Notes under the pieces: generated by a model
The model's database searches: none
Told to the model about the DNA's origin: nothing
The model's input: the letters and a program-made list of their open reading frames with translations, nothing else
From: Prostheceraeus crozeri
Taxonomy: Eukaryota > Platyhelminthes > Polycladida > Euryleptidae
Direction: 5' to 3'
NCBI GenBank assembly: GCA_907163375.1
Contig: CAJQUW010007403.1
Coordinates: 62,001 to 126,000 of the forward strand
DNA: 64,000 nt
Program-made: the position numbers and the translations under genes
Shown here: positions 10,099 to 20,632 of the stretch, piece by piece
How the letters are laid out: every line of letters starts with the position of its first letter
How positions within the stretch are numbered: position 1 is the stretch's first letter

Positions 10099-10435
10099 CT
10101 GTAAATGAAAAAAAAACCAATGGTTTACTCTGTAGATCTAATAATCTGCAGCTTTTAGGGCCTACTCGTACTACAGGTAAGCCTACAAATTACTTGGAAA
10201 ATAAAACAGGAGTCCCAGATAGAGGCCAAAACTATGTAAAGCGGTCCGATAAAAGCTTTTGAATACGAAATAACGACATTCGGCTTCGGCCTAGGCTTTT
10301 TGATTATCATGCAATATCCTTCACAAACGCGTACAATTTGTTCCAGAATATAGAACTACTACTAAAGTGATTCAAGTAACCAGACATCCTTTGCCGTGTA
10401 AGTGATATTGGGTGTGCGATTATCTTCGAACTTAA

Positions 10436-10500
10436 GTGTCAGTAGTTCAGGGGCTTGCACGACAGCCTACGCTCCATAACGTAGCTGGTTCGAACCCTAC
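10436..10500 (+). tRNA. tRNA-like sequence (pseudogene or SINE head)
   Basis: A good A box (TAGTTCAGGGGC) and a perfect B box (GGTTCGAACCC) are spaced as in a tRNA, with a possible anticodon arm CTACG...CGTAG between them. A run of T follows directly, as at pol III terminators. The acceptor stem does not pair and the anticodon loop has one base too many, so this is not a working tRNA. A tRNA-derived SINE remnant inside the piggyBac element is the likeliest reading. Confidence 0.3.
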
Positions 10501-11095
10501 ATTTTTTTCAAAATCAAGGTTTTTGCCTGGGTGAAAATAAAGAAACCATTACTTTGAATATCTATCAGAACAATGAGAATTGGGTATTTTGACATTGTTA
10601 ATTCTATAATCTGGCTCCTACAATAAAGCAGAACAGATATCGCTACTATATCAGCGGCACAAAAATATCAACCTAGCCGCATATGGTCATGTAAGTCTAT
10701 AGTCAGAAGATCCCAATGTCTTATTTACTTCATCATACACACATAACGTATAATTTCATGAAACTGACTGGTAATATGTAATAAACTACCTTATGAACAG
10801 TAAATGACACAAGAAAAATTACTCACGGCTCGTTCAGTGTCAGATGATATCCAATTGAAAAATGAATCGAAAATTGCCGGAATTTGAAATTTGAATCTGC
10901 GCTTGCAATAAAACAAACATACAGATAATTCAAAGTGTGCATAAAATATATTCTATGAAACGTTCAAAGTGCTGTAGTAAGGCAGTTAAAGAATGTGATA
11001 AAGTTTGAATGTATTGCATCATTTTAAAAAATTGCTCCACAAGTGGAACAATGGGAGCTAATGGGTTTTAATAAAGAGAAAACGAGTTTTTACTC

Positions 11096-11123
11096 GACGT
11101 TTCGGGTCCAGACCCCTCTTCAC
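11096..11123 (-). ncRNA. Hammerhead-like ribozyme motif, copy 1 (decayed)
   Basis: The minus strand reads GTGAAGA, a stem GGGGTC-TG-GACCC, GAAA, then CGTC. This follows the hammerhead core CUGANGA / stem II / GAAA / NUH with a single departure in the first block (C to G). It lies downstream, in minus-strand sense, of a GIY-YIG Penelope-like fragment at 11982-12254. Penelope-like elements are known to carry hammerhead motifs in their terminal regions. Stem I and stem III pairing is not clear by eye. Confidence 0.4.
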
Positions 11124-11524
11124 AGAGTTAAAACAGGCGCATATAACATGCTACTTCTACATATGTATGCAAAAGCTGAATAAAAATCTACATGACGTAA
11201 CCTGTGTTCTCCACAGAATTAGATTCATCTGCGCGCGCTTCGGTTACCTAGAAAGGAAGAATTGTATGTAACCTTAATATTGAAATGGCACATCACATCA
11301 CACAACTTGCTCCTTCTCGAATGGATAATTCGTGTACCGCTTGCTATTGGAAATGGCTAACAGTAAGCTGTCAGCAGAGGACACCAGAGCCAGTGAGAGA
11401 TGCGTGCGTGCTGTGATATTACGTCGCACACACCAAAACACACATCGATGCGTGGCTTCGATTCAATGTGTGCACTATACAGTGAGCAATGCCAAGGAGA
11501 GGATCATCAAGTGAACTAATTTTC

Positions 11525-11807
11525 GTACGCCTGCTACTTTCTTTAATAATGATCTGAAGGGCCAACATTATGGAGAAAACTTGTGGGCAATGATCTGAAT
11601 TCTTCGAATCTGAAGGCATTTTGGCAATCGCAGCACTTTGCTGGAACTCACATTAATCCGCAAGCGACGCACGACTTTTTTCCTATCTTTGTAAGGTATT
11701 AGGAATTCCTTTTTGCCCACCTAATAGGTTCCTCAATGTGCCGTCCATTTCGTATTAATCACTCTTCTAGCAAACCGAAGCAGATAAACAAAATATTTAA
11801 TTCTGTG
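11525..11807 (-). mobile_element. hAT-type MITE fragment (CACAGAATTAGA family)
   Basis: In minus orientation this matches the first half of the MITE at 30923-31444: an end close to CACAGAATTAGA at 11807, the GTGGGCAAAAAGGAATT block, the CGTGCGTCGCTTGCGG block and the AGATTCGAAGAATTCAGATC block, stopping near the GTAGCAGGCGTACG block. The other end is missing, so the copy is truncated, and it is more diverged than the other copies. Confidence 0.7.
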
Positions 11808-11981
11808 GTGTTCTCCTACAAGCCAGCAAGACGAAGATTCACAGATGGACATCTGTCCTGAATCATGCGAGCTTCTATGAAAGCAATGTCAACCGTACTT
11901 CGCGCTCTCTGAAGGATATTCACATCGAAGTCATCAAGGTCAACAGCAGTACAATCACAAAGATGCACACTTAATGCACTC

Positions 11982-12254
11982 TCAATTATTCATAATCCTC
12001 CGCTTATGTTCTTGATACCTAATTTTGAAAGATCGAGAAGTTTTACCATTGTAACTAGCATTACAAATGCGGCATTTAAACTGATAAACAACATACAATT
12101 TATCAACATTATATATTTGATACACCGATACGATTGATAAGCTGCCCCAATAACAAACAACTTGTACAGTACCCTGAGAACGGGTAAAGTCAAAAGGAAG
12201 CATCCTAATTGCAGCATTTGTAAGAGATTGCCGAGTAATATTCTCTGCCTGCAC
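11982..12254 (-). pseudogene. Penelope-like element, GIY-YIG endonuclease fragment (minus)
   Basis: The translation contains YVVYQFKCRICNASYNGKTS followed by RSFKIRYQEHKRR. This is the layout of the GIY-YIG nuclease domain at the C terminus of Penelope-like retroelements: a cysteine pair, a YIG-like motif and a conserved Arg, then EH. The element family copies itself through its own reverse transcriptase. RT-tail sequence of the same kind and strand occurs at 12790-13250, separated by an oppositely oriented fragment. The copy is a fossil with several breaks. Confidence 0.6.
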
Positions 12255-12270
12255 TGATCGCTTTCTAGTC

Positions 12271-12559
12271 TACAAATTTACTTGTATCATTTGTACAACT
12301 TTTACATCGGTCAAAGCAATCGCCCATTTCATGTCTGCTATCAAGAACATTCTCGTGCTATCACGAATAACATTAAAAGTAGTGCGTTGACCGAACATTT
12401 GGCTAACATGCATCAAGAAGTGTACAAATCTATTGACTTTTTTCTCTAGAGATTTTGGAAAAGTGCGGAGATACATTAGAAACACGCATAACAGAAGCTC
12501 GCCACATCAAATACAGTTCACCGCAGAAAAATCGCAAACGCGAACTTGTAGAGTTCTAA
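12271..12559 (+). pseudogene. Penelope-like element, GIY-YIG endonuclease fragment (plus)
   Basis: The plus strand reads YKFTCIICTTFYIGQSNRPF, then CYQEHSRAITNN and LTEHLANMH, and further on ETRITEARHIKYSSPQKNRK. This is a GIY-YIG domain with its usual C-terminal helix. It has the opposite orientation to the fragment at 11982-12254 and is followed about 85 bp downstream by a hammerhead-like motif. The copy is broken. Confidence 0.65.
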
Positions 12560-12643
12560 ATCTGATTACTGCTCTCTGCCTCTGATGGTATAAATGTTAC
12601 TCTGGGCAACCTACAGAAGACTTTGCCGATTGACTTTATGCCG

Positions 12644-12673
12644 CTGACGAGGGGAAAATTCCCAAAATGTTCG
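12644..12673 (+). ncRNA. Hammerhead-like ribozyme motif, copy 2 (decayed)
   Basis: CTGACGA is a perfect CUGANGA block. It is followed by a hairpin GGGGAA-AA-TTCCC as stem II, then AAAA where GAAA is expected, then TGTTCGG. The core guanine after stem II is changed, so activity is unlikely. The position just after a plus-strand GIY-YIG fragment matches the known placement in Penelope-like elements. Confidence 0.45.
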
Positions 12674-12789
12674 GCACCTGTAAATTTTGTTTTATTAACT
12701 TCGATTTTTGGTCAGTACATATAAAGAAAGAGTGAACATCTTTACTTTTCCATGATGAAAGAAAGCAATGAATAGCAAAAACCTCCTGT

Positions 12790-13250
12790 TGGCGACCATC
12801 ACCTACAACATACAATTTGTTTTTTCAGGTTAACGATCCCAAAGGTTGCAGTCGTCATGTTTTTATATTTATTACGACTATTTGGACAACGGGACAATGT
12901 AGGACTAGCAGTATCAGAAGACGAATATTGATAATATATTTGCGAATTAGAGAATTGTTTTTTTCTGTTAAAACTATCGCTAACAAAAGGCATAGATAAA
13001 TTAATATTTTTATTTGCATTGGAATGACGCTTCCAATTATTCGATTTCCGTTTAAAATCTATTTCTTTAAAACCTTTTTTCTTAAGCTTTTGTGTAGCAT
13101 CATGAATTGTTTCAGTCTATTTGCTATCGTACTGTATCTTTGATCGACTGTGTTCAGAGTATTATCTATGACTTACTTTTAACATGATGTGGTATGCAGC
13201 TGTCTTTGTAAAGAGAGTTATCCGAAATTAATGGTTTACTACAGTGCCTG
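12790..13250 (-). pseudogene. Penelope-like element, region after the RT (minus)
   Basis: Read on the minus strand, the segment near 13230-13150 (KPLISDNSLYKDSCIPHHVK) is the same sequence as the end of the plus-strand RT fragment at 13500-13590 (KPLASDNSLRKDSWIPHHVK). Further on comes PFVSDSFNRK at about 12990, typical of the linker between RT and GIY-YIG in this family. The two RT copies therefore face away from a centre near 13280. Broken. Confidence 0.5.
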
Positions 13251-13314
13251 TAACAAATACAATTGTTTTCAATCGAGATTTTAAAAGAATTGAAAAAAAA
13301 TTATATTTCCCCCA

Positions 13315-13640
13315 CCCCCGATTTTCAAACGGTATATCGATGACATAATTATAGGTCCTTTCTCATCTAGTTTTCAAGATAGTTATAAGATTCTCAACAT
13401 ATTCAACAACATAAATAAAGATGTTCAATTTACTTTAGAAATTCCACAAAATTTTCTAAATTTTCTAGATTTCAGCATAAAAACGATTGGGTCTGTTACA
13501 GCTACTATAGTAAGCCATTAGCTTCGGATAACTCTCTACGCAAAGACAGCTGGATACCACATCATGTTAAAAGTAACGTCATAGAATTTACCCCAAAAAG
13601 TGGAGTAAAAACACGTTATCTCTTTACTAAAGTTTTTTCA
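13315..13640 (+). pseudogene. Penelope-like reverse transcriptase fragment (plus)
   Basis: The frame reads FKRYIDDIIIGPFSSSFQ, with the catalytic YIDD box of Penelope-type RTs, then VQFTLEIPQNFLNFLDFSI and, after a change of frame, KPLASDNSLRKDSWIPHHVK. Only the palm and thumb junction is present. No complementary GIY-YIG follows it downstream, so this is a fragment. Confidence 0.65.
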
Positions 13641-14441
13641 GAAAATTCATGGGTGTGCGTTTCTCGATTACGAGTGCAGTCTATATACAAACTGATAAGT
13701 ATGTAAGTAAGTCAGTAAGCAATGTGTTTATTGCAAGAGATAGATTCACAAGGGTACACAGGAATATTCACAAAATAAGTAAGATGATAAATCGAAAAAT
13801 CGAATTACTGAAAATACAGAAGAAATTAATTAGAAGCTTGTTTCACCGTTCGCCAGCATGAATGACCATATGAAAAGGGAATTTTTTGTCGGCGTGATAA
13901 ACACGGATTCAGACGAAATTTGCCAGAACGAGTCATTCGCAAAGACACCAAAGCATGAAGTGGATGAGCTGCCATTATCAGGGATAATAGAGCATTTACA
14001 CTCTTCACTACAGATGATGCGATGTGCTCTCCCTCGACATTTATTAATCTCATTATTTATCTCGAATGACAATTTACAAAAAAGCGGAGTGGCGTACATA
14101 AGTAACTAGACAACACAGCTAAGAAATACTTATTGCAACTTAAGAGACTTATGGCTTCAATGTTCGTATCACATGTAGACGACGATTGACTGACAGTAAA
14201 CTGTTTCCAAGTGAACTTTCCATGAGCTTAATTGTCAACGAAAATCGAAATTTTCTTGCTAAGACCGACCTGAACCCGAATCCGAAAATATTTTGCAAAA
14301 CCGACCAGAACCCGAGATAAGAGATTCATATATTAAATCAAATCCATATATCATTCAGTTGTCAATCAACAAGGCCTAGCTCCATAGAGATTAATAATAC
14401 CATAGAAAGTCCTAGAATGGAAATTGCATGAAAATTATGGC
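13641..14441. other. Stretch without recognised genes
   Basis: No conserved coding segment is visible. At 14263-14315 the words CCGACC and GAACCCGA each occur twice about 40 bp apart. The open frames near 13830-14100 overlap on opposite strands and match nothing I know. Confidence 0.45.
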
Positions 14442-15406
14442 ACACACCGGGGGAACTTAGTTGGGACAAAGAACAAATTTTGCGAGCTGGCTTTCTTGTT
14501 TTCGGGTTGGCACTTTTAATTATCAAGCCAATTTGTGATCTGGATTGTTTCCCCCTTGTCCAAAGATCATGTACACAAAAGCAATAGTGAATTTATGAAA
14601 TACTGCAGCGACAGGATGACAAAGAAGGAAATCCTGTAAAACGTTCTGTACGTTCATAATTTTGAAATATCGCTCCTATAATCAATCAAGAGTATAATCA
14701 GACACACACGCAACTTGTAATGTCGATTTACAGAGCATGCATTGCTCCAGCTTGAAATCAGAGGCCAAGAAATCTCAGAGTATTCATTTTACTTAAAAGG
14801 GTTCCCCTGTTCAATATATTTGAACAGTTTTCATGCTTTCGAATATGAGCTTCCAAAATATCATCACACTATATCACATATGTCATTTAGTGATTAATTG
14901 AAAGGATCCAGCGAAATTTCATTTATCCGAGAAATGACTGTCGGTAAAGAAGCTTTCAATGTGTTTATTCCAGAAAGTTCTAGGTTTCTTAACCGCTAGA
15001 AGAAGATGTCATCCAATAATTAGAATTTCTATCTTTGAATTATTGAGATATTCTTATAACCAGTACACCGACCACTTTCGATTATAACTCTGAACCAATT
15101 TTTGATTCGCATTCCAATATTGAAAAATTGGAAAATAGTTGTCAACTGCTACAAATAGACACAGTATATAAATCCACGGAATAGTAGGTTAATTCACATG
15201 AAATAATGCTGCCATTTCACATAAATTCTCTTCATGAAATCCTGCAATTTTCTGTCAACAACTTTCACAACCAACTTGGTAAATAGTTTGGCACGATGGT
15301 TTAGATCGAAGCAGATCTACAAACCATAGATTTTTCCATGTGCCATCATTGCACATAGGCAAGATATCAAACTTCCATTCTAGTGCACTATTATCCACTT
15401 CTATGC
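14442..15406. repeat. Unnamed ~1-kb dispersed repeat, copy 1
   Basis: The segment from CACACCGGGGGAACTTAGTT to TTATCCACTTCTATGC is repeated in the same orientation at 32232-33222. Similarity is high throughout (for example CTGACAGGATGACAAAGAAGG against CGACAGGATGACAAAGAAGG), with scattered substitutions and small indels. No protein, terminal inverted repeat or poly-A tail is visible. It may be a non-autonomous element whose family I cannot name, or a segmental duplication. Confidence 0.8.
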
Positions 15407-17239
15407 CTAGAACAGACAAATCATAAAACTAAATACATGTGGTTAAAATACTTCCGCCCAACAAACCTACAACTCTTTCCACATCGTAGCATTCCAACAG
15501 CCATTCCTTTTACAAACTCTGATTGCGACATTTTTGCTTCAAAATTTAGTCAGAAAGAATTGCTTGATAGTGATAAAAGGTCGAATTTGAAATGCATCAA
15601 CTATGCTAAAGATATCGACAGTGGACAGCTGCTTTATATTAGCATGACAAATTTGATGCATAGACATCCTGGTCAGTGCAGTATGAAATAAAAGTCGTCC
15701 ACTTCCATTGAGATTGTCTATATCAAGTGGATCGTTTTTAATGTCATAGAGTATAGTTAACTTTGACACACAAAAAGAATCAAAACATAATTACCCGATT
15801 AGACTACAGATTTTTAGTCTCGGTTTGAAAGTAGGTTCTGCAGACTCTTCTGCTACAGAATTTAAAGTGCATTCTACGGTGACTTATTATGCATGTCACA
15901 ACTAATACGCATCTATTTAATGTTGCAGTTACCAGATTCACACTAAGTTTGCAAAAATCATTAGGTCTTCGAAAGACAGAGAATTTTAAGAATGTTTTCA
16001 AAAAAGAAGATAAGAATGACTATCGATCAGCAACGAATGCAGAAGGGTCTAAGAGAGGAGGTCAAACAACGAAAAGCAAGGAGAGGGAGCGTTATTATTC
16101 GAAGTGGAAAATCGCTCGAGTGTATGATTTGCCATTCAAGAACCGCAGAATTTTCAAAATTAATGTAACCATATCATCATATCCTTGCCTTCATACCATC
16201 ATGTTAACTGATATTCGCTCCTTATTATAAAAATTAAATGATGATTTGAAAACTTCTATCTACACAAATACTTCAGAAATTGCGCGTGTCATAGATACTT
16301 GAATATCTCACGAAATCGGATTCTGCGCTGTAGACATCAAATATTATCATTTTAATCGCAACGATCGTGAAAACAGGAAGGTTACAGAAACAGGAATGCA
16401 TTCAGAATAACAAAAAATCGTCCATGCTTCCTTTGACATGCAGATAATCAATGTTAAATCATTAAATGCTATGAGTTCCTTATCCAAAATATGAAGCCTC
16501 TTAGGTCTTGATTTTTGCGGAATCCGATTACAAGCAGTTAACTGGAAAAAATCGGGTTCTACGAAATCTTCGGAAGGTTACAACCGTCGACATAATCATC
16601 GTGTATTGGGTTTACCTATTCAAATTTATTGTAACAAACATTTGCGGTTTTATCTAAAACGTTGTTAGAAGATGAAGGATTGATGCATGATATTGTTGAT
16701 TTCGTGTTTTGGTTCTTTGGGTATTTCCAGCACCTCCAACAGGTCTTACCCATAGAAAGATTTAAATGGGAACAAAAACAATTTTGAAATTACTGTCTGA
16801 GATCTGTGCTTCGCTTGCTTTGGAGCCACATCATTGTTTGCCTGAATAAAGTAATAATTAAATTCAAACTGATGACTGTATATAAACTTTAATGTAATCC
16901 TGGAATATAAATATCTTGTTGATTAACTCAAACCAAAAAACTTTACATAAACCATCACAATCAACAGAAAATAAAACGAGGAAGGTTAAAGGTTCTGCTT
17001 GAAACTGGCAAACGACAAGTCATATACCTAGCACAAATATATCCCCATGCATTGGTAGTCAAGCAGCATTCTACAGACGTATATCTGATTTTCACTGTCT
17101 TTTCGTTTTCAAACACGTCTATTCGAAACAATCGAACAAATTTTACCGCAACAAACTTGAATGAGTACTGTTATCAAGTGTATTGATTTTGAATTATCTT
17201 GCTTGATTTTCCTTCATTATTGAGTGACACACTACAACA
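15407..17239. other. Stretch without recognised genes
   Basis: Overlapping open frames at 15383-16230 on both strands have no recognisable motifs. The one at 15889-16230 is rich in Lys, Arg and Glu (KSKERERYYSKWKIARV), but I cannot support it as a gene. No terminal repeats were seen. Confidence 0.4.
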
Positions 17240-17801
17240 GTGGTTCTCAAAGTGGGGGGTCCTCCCTATCGGAAAAAGTTATTTCTTTGGGGGAGGGGAG
17301 TGCATCAACGTTGCAGGTGAGGTAAAAAAATCGATTATGCCTATACAAGTGTGACAATAATTATTCTATGTTGCCGGCGATCTTGTTTTTCACTGACTGA
17401 AGTGTAATCTCGATTGTATCGTTGATATATCAGTCGCCTCAAGTGTGGAGAATTAATTTGAAATTTAAATTACATTCAGTCCATTGAGTGTACTTTCTTC
17501 TGCAAAGTACTTCATCATATTTTACATTCCTATTGTGAAAGTACTATACGACCTTTGAAGAGTGGGATTCTCATTCCGTGGAGCCATGAGGGTGATCAGA
17601 TATTTGCGCAAACATGTGTTAGAACATTGGCCGGTAACGCTATATGTGTTTAAAACATCAAAGTTCCGAGAATTTGACGATGCTGGTATGCGGTCAATCT
17701 ATTGTCCAACTTCTATATGCAGCTCTCTAAGTTACATTGTCATTACGAGTTTCATAGCAACACTGCCCGCTCAATTTTCACTCTCAAGAGAAGCAATATC
17801 A

Positions 17802-17880
17802 GCAATTTCACAATTATGTGGTAGAACTTTTGTCACAGTATCGACCTCTTATCTGATTTCTGAGGGTTCGAGGCCCGAAG
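17802..17880 (+). tRNA. tRNA-like sequence (SINE head)
   Basis: A partial A box (GTGGTAGAAC) precedes a perfect B box (GGTTCGAGGCC) at 17864-17874, spaced roughly as in a tRNA. The arms do not fold into a full cloverleaf by eye. A degraded tRNA-derived SINE is the most likely source. Confidence 0.3.
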
Positions 17881-18209
17881 GCAATCGCGGCAAACTGTAA
17901 TTGGCCGCGACAGACTAATATAATACTGTGCATGTACAATTATGGGGGGAGGAGAACGAATATCAAGAAGAGAGCGAACATCAAGGAGAACGAACACCGG
18001 TAACGGACGGACAACAACACCTCCTCCGCGACACAAGGCGACACTTTGCTTTCGACTGACAATATTCTTCGGCGATGGACGCTGCCCCTCATAACGCATA
18101 AGTTCAGACGGTGTCATTTTTACTCTTTATTATTATATCAGTTATTAAGATAATGTCAAATTTTATTGAAAGCTATGATTTTTGAGGTGTTGAATAAAGT
18201 TTAATTGTA

Positions 18210-19207
18210 CACTGTAAACCGCTGGATACGAAAATTACATACAAACATATACCAAAATCACATACAATTTGAAACTAACATCTGATACGAGATTCTCGTA
18301 TGTTTACAGAGATCTGGTATGTTTTTCATACGAATTCTCACTTACTTTCGTATGTGATTGGTATGTAGCGATACGAACTATTCTGTCTGTGATTGGCTGT
18401 TTTACAATTAAATACGAATTGTTGGTATGTTTTATATACGAGTCCAGATGCAAATTCGTCCTCATTGGTATGTGTTTACTATGAAGAGCTTCAAGTCACA
18501 TGGCAAAAATTAAGTTACATTACATAAAAACAATACATAAAATTACATACCGTCAAATAACATTTTTCCAGTAATACCAGTCGTGAATATTTCTTCGTGA
18601 AAGTGTGGTATTTAACTAGATTGGAATTATTGTTAAAGTAACGCCGCAGGTCATCATCGTTGCTACTTGTCTTATGGCATTCACAAGACTTATAACTAGC
18701 TCATTTCCATGAGCTAAGTTGATAAATATCATTTCAATAAAACGATATTTTTCGAGCAACCACGTTGACTTATATATCTCTAACATACCTATTTTTGCGT
18801 TCATGAATTATAATGTGTTTTTATTTCGGATTGATAATATGCTTAGTTCCAAAATTACATAATGCATAATTGTTGATGGTTGAATATTTATTGGTTATTC
18901 ATGAAATGCCTTAGACTTACATGTATTAAAATCGAATTCAGTATTGTAAGTTTGACTATTAAATGTCATTATCTTACTACTTACAAAGCAGTAGTAACAT
19001 TAGTGTGATCTTTATTGACAAAAAACCCCATAAATCAACATATATTAGAAATCATTGATGCTTTCCTTTAACATTGTGCTGGTGTGTCTTTAGTATGTAA
19101 AGCATACCACATTTGAAAAAGCATACGAAAAGCATGCAAATATATACCAAGAGAATACAGAAATATACCATCCTTCGTATGTGATTGGTATTGAGAGATT
19201 TACAGTG
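18210..19207. mobile_element. 998-bp MITE with CACTGTAAA ends and GGTATG/CATACG word arrays
   Basis: The ends CACTGTAAACC and GGTTTACAGTG-like (reads ATTTACAGTG) are inverted and flanked by TA on both sides (18208-18209, 19208-19209), as expected for Tc1/mariner-type movement. Both ends are packed with short words in both orientations: GGTATG, CATACC, CGTATG and CATACG occur more than fifteen times within 18230-18480 and 19090-19200. The core at about 18800-18990 is homologous to 48150-48316. No transposase is visible. Confidence 0.65.
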
Positions 19208-19599
19208 TACATGTGTCTTGCTATTCCTTTAGTCAACTCTGGACGCGTTTTCTTTTGTAATTTATAGAATTTTGAGTAAGCAATAAAATTTGAGTCATCG
19301 AAATATTGAACCTATATTTATTTATTAAGGACGAGTTATCTCTCTTTTAGATTTTTGATTAAAAAGTCAGTAATTTGAAACGAACCCTAAGTAATTAGCT
19401 AGTTAGCTAACAAAAAAGCTAATTACAGAAGTATCGAAATGCTTGAAAATTAATTGCTCGTCGACTTATAGCTAGTGAAAGGGTCAATTGGAGGTGTGGA
19501 TATGACGGGAATGTTGTCTGTGAATTTTGTCAAATCCAGCGCTACAAATACTCGTCTTTTTCACAAACTGAGGAGAGGAAGAAGTGGTTCATGATAAAT

Positions 19600-20400
19600 T
19601 TCTATTTTTTTGTTTGACTCAGTTCGCTGGTCATCCAGAGGAGCGTGTGTGCAACGTGCTTTTGAATTGCGAGTTGAACTTGCTCAGTTCCTCGATTCGA
19701 GAAATCACACATTGGCAGTTTTAATGATGAGAATCTCAGGAAACTTGCGCACATGTCTGACATCTTCGCGGCGTTGAACAACGTCAACAAGTCACTCCAA
19801 GGACGATCCAAGATGAAAGATGAAAGGGTTCAATGAGAAACTGAACTTATGGCGTTGCAGAATACAGGCAGGATAGTATGAACACTTAAAAAATCTAGTC
19901 AGTTAATGAAAACTAACAAAGTGGAATGCACTTTCACGGAAGCTATCGTCGAACACTTGCGCATGCTGCAAGACAAGATTGCTGCTTACCTCGACGACGA
20001 TATCAAACCGATGAAATGGAAGAAATGGGTGAGATTCCCCTTCTGTTAGGCCGCTGATCAAATCTCCGATGACGACTTTTGAAATGGAGGAAGAGATAAT
20101 CGTTATGAAGAAGATTCGTCGCTTGAGACATGGTTTAAGGATGTATCCCTTCCAGAGTTCTGGATTCGACGACTGAACCAGATTCCGATAGCCGCTGCTC
20201 TTTCAGTACTTTTGATTTTCCCCACATTTGGGAGTGTGAATCTGCATTCAGGCAAATTTCTATCATAAAAATAAATGCAGAAATAGACTGTCTGACGAAG
20301 CCGATGCTCGCGTTGCTTTGGCCTCCACTCAACCGCGTATTGATAACCTCGTAATAGCTAAGCAACATCATCCTTCTCAGTGTCAGAAAAGCTGTCTATG
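19600..20400 (+). pseudogene. hAT transposase C-terminal region (ZBED5-like), decayed
   Basis: The plus strand, across several frames, reads RAFELRVELAQFLDSRNHT, LAHMSDIFAALNNVNKSLQG, IVEHLRMLQDKIAAYL and finally RNRLSDEADARVALASTQPR followed by IDNLVIAKQHHPSQ. This is the order of blocks in the hAT transposases that also gave rise to ZBED5/FAM200-type genes, including the C-terminal dimerisation region. At least five frame changes or stops break it. It has no N-terminal BED finger in view. Confidence 0.7.
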
Positions 20401-20632
20401 CAATTGGTTTTCATCTTTTCATTGTACATGAATATCTGTTTGAAATGTATCTTTCAGTTATTTTTAAAATACATGTCATAAAAAGTGCGGGAACTTATTA
20501 TTATTCAATTAACAGAGAGTTTCGAAAAAAGTTTAGAATACTTTCAGAGAAAACGATTTTTCTACATCACATTACGAAGGGCTCCCTAGTTCTTCATTTT
20601 GAGGCCTAACACACTTTCAGAAATGCCTGCTT

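Larger units (their letters stand above)
7864..11065 (-). mobile_element. Decayed piggyBac element
   Basis: The ends form a 13-bp inverted repeat, CCCATTAGATCCC at 7864 and GGGAGCTAATGGG ending at 11065. A TTAA abuts the left end (7860-7863) and another lies two bases beyond the right end (11068-11071). TTAA is the obligatory piggyBac target. Further subterminal repeats built on TCCACTTGTGGAAC occur inside both ends (near 8000, 8075 and 11037). A broken transposase lies between on the minus strand. The whole is about 3.2 kb, near the usual size for an autonomous piggyBac. Confidence 0.8.
17240..20548 (+). mobile_element. Decayed hAT element (Charlie/ZBED type) hosting a 1-kb MITE
   Basis: The left end CAGTGGTTCTCAAAGTGG at 17240 matches the terminal repeat common in Charlie/Zaphod-type hAT elements. 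A decayed counterpart (AAAAAAGTTTAGAATACTTTC) lies near 20525-20547. Transposase C-terminal remnants lie at 19600-20400, in the expected orientation. A MITE at 18210-19207 interrupts the element. No matching 8-bp duplication is left. The borders, especially the right one, are approximate. Confidence 0.5.

Noticed and set aside
10436-10500. Functional tRNA gene
   Set aside because: The promoter boxes fit, but the acceptor stem does not pair and the anticodon loop has the wrong length.
15889-16230. Basic nuclear protein
   Set aside because: Open frame rich in Lys and Arg but without conserved motifs, overlapped by an opposite frame; length is within chance for AT-rich DNA.
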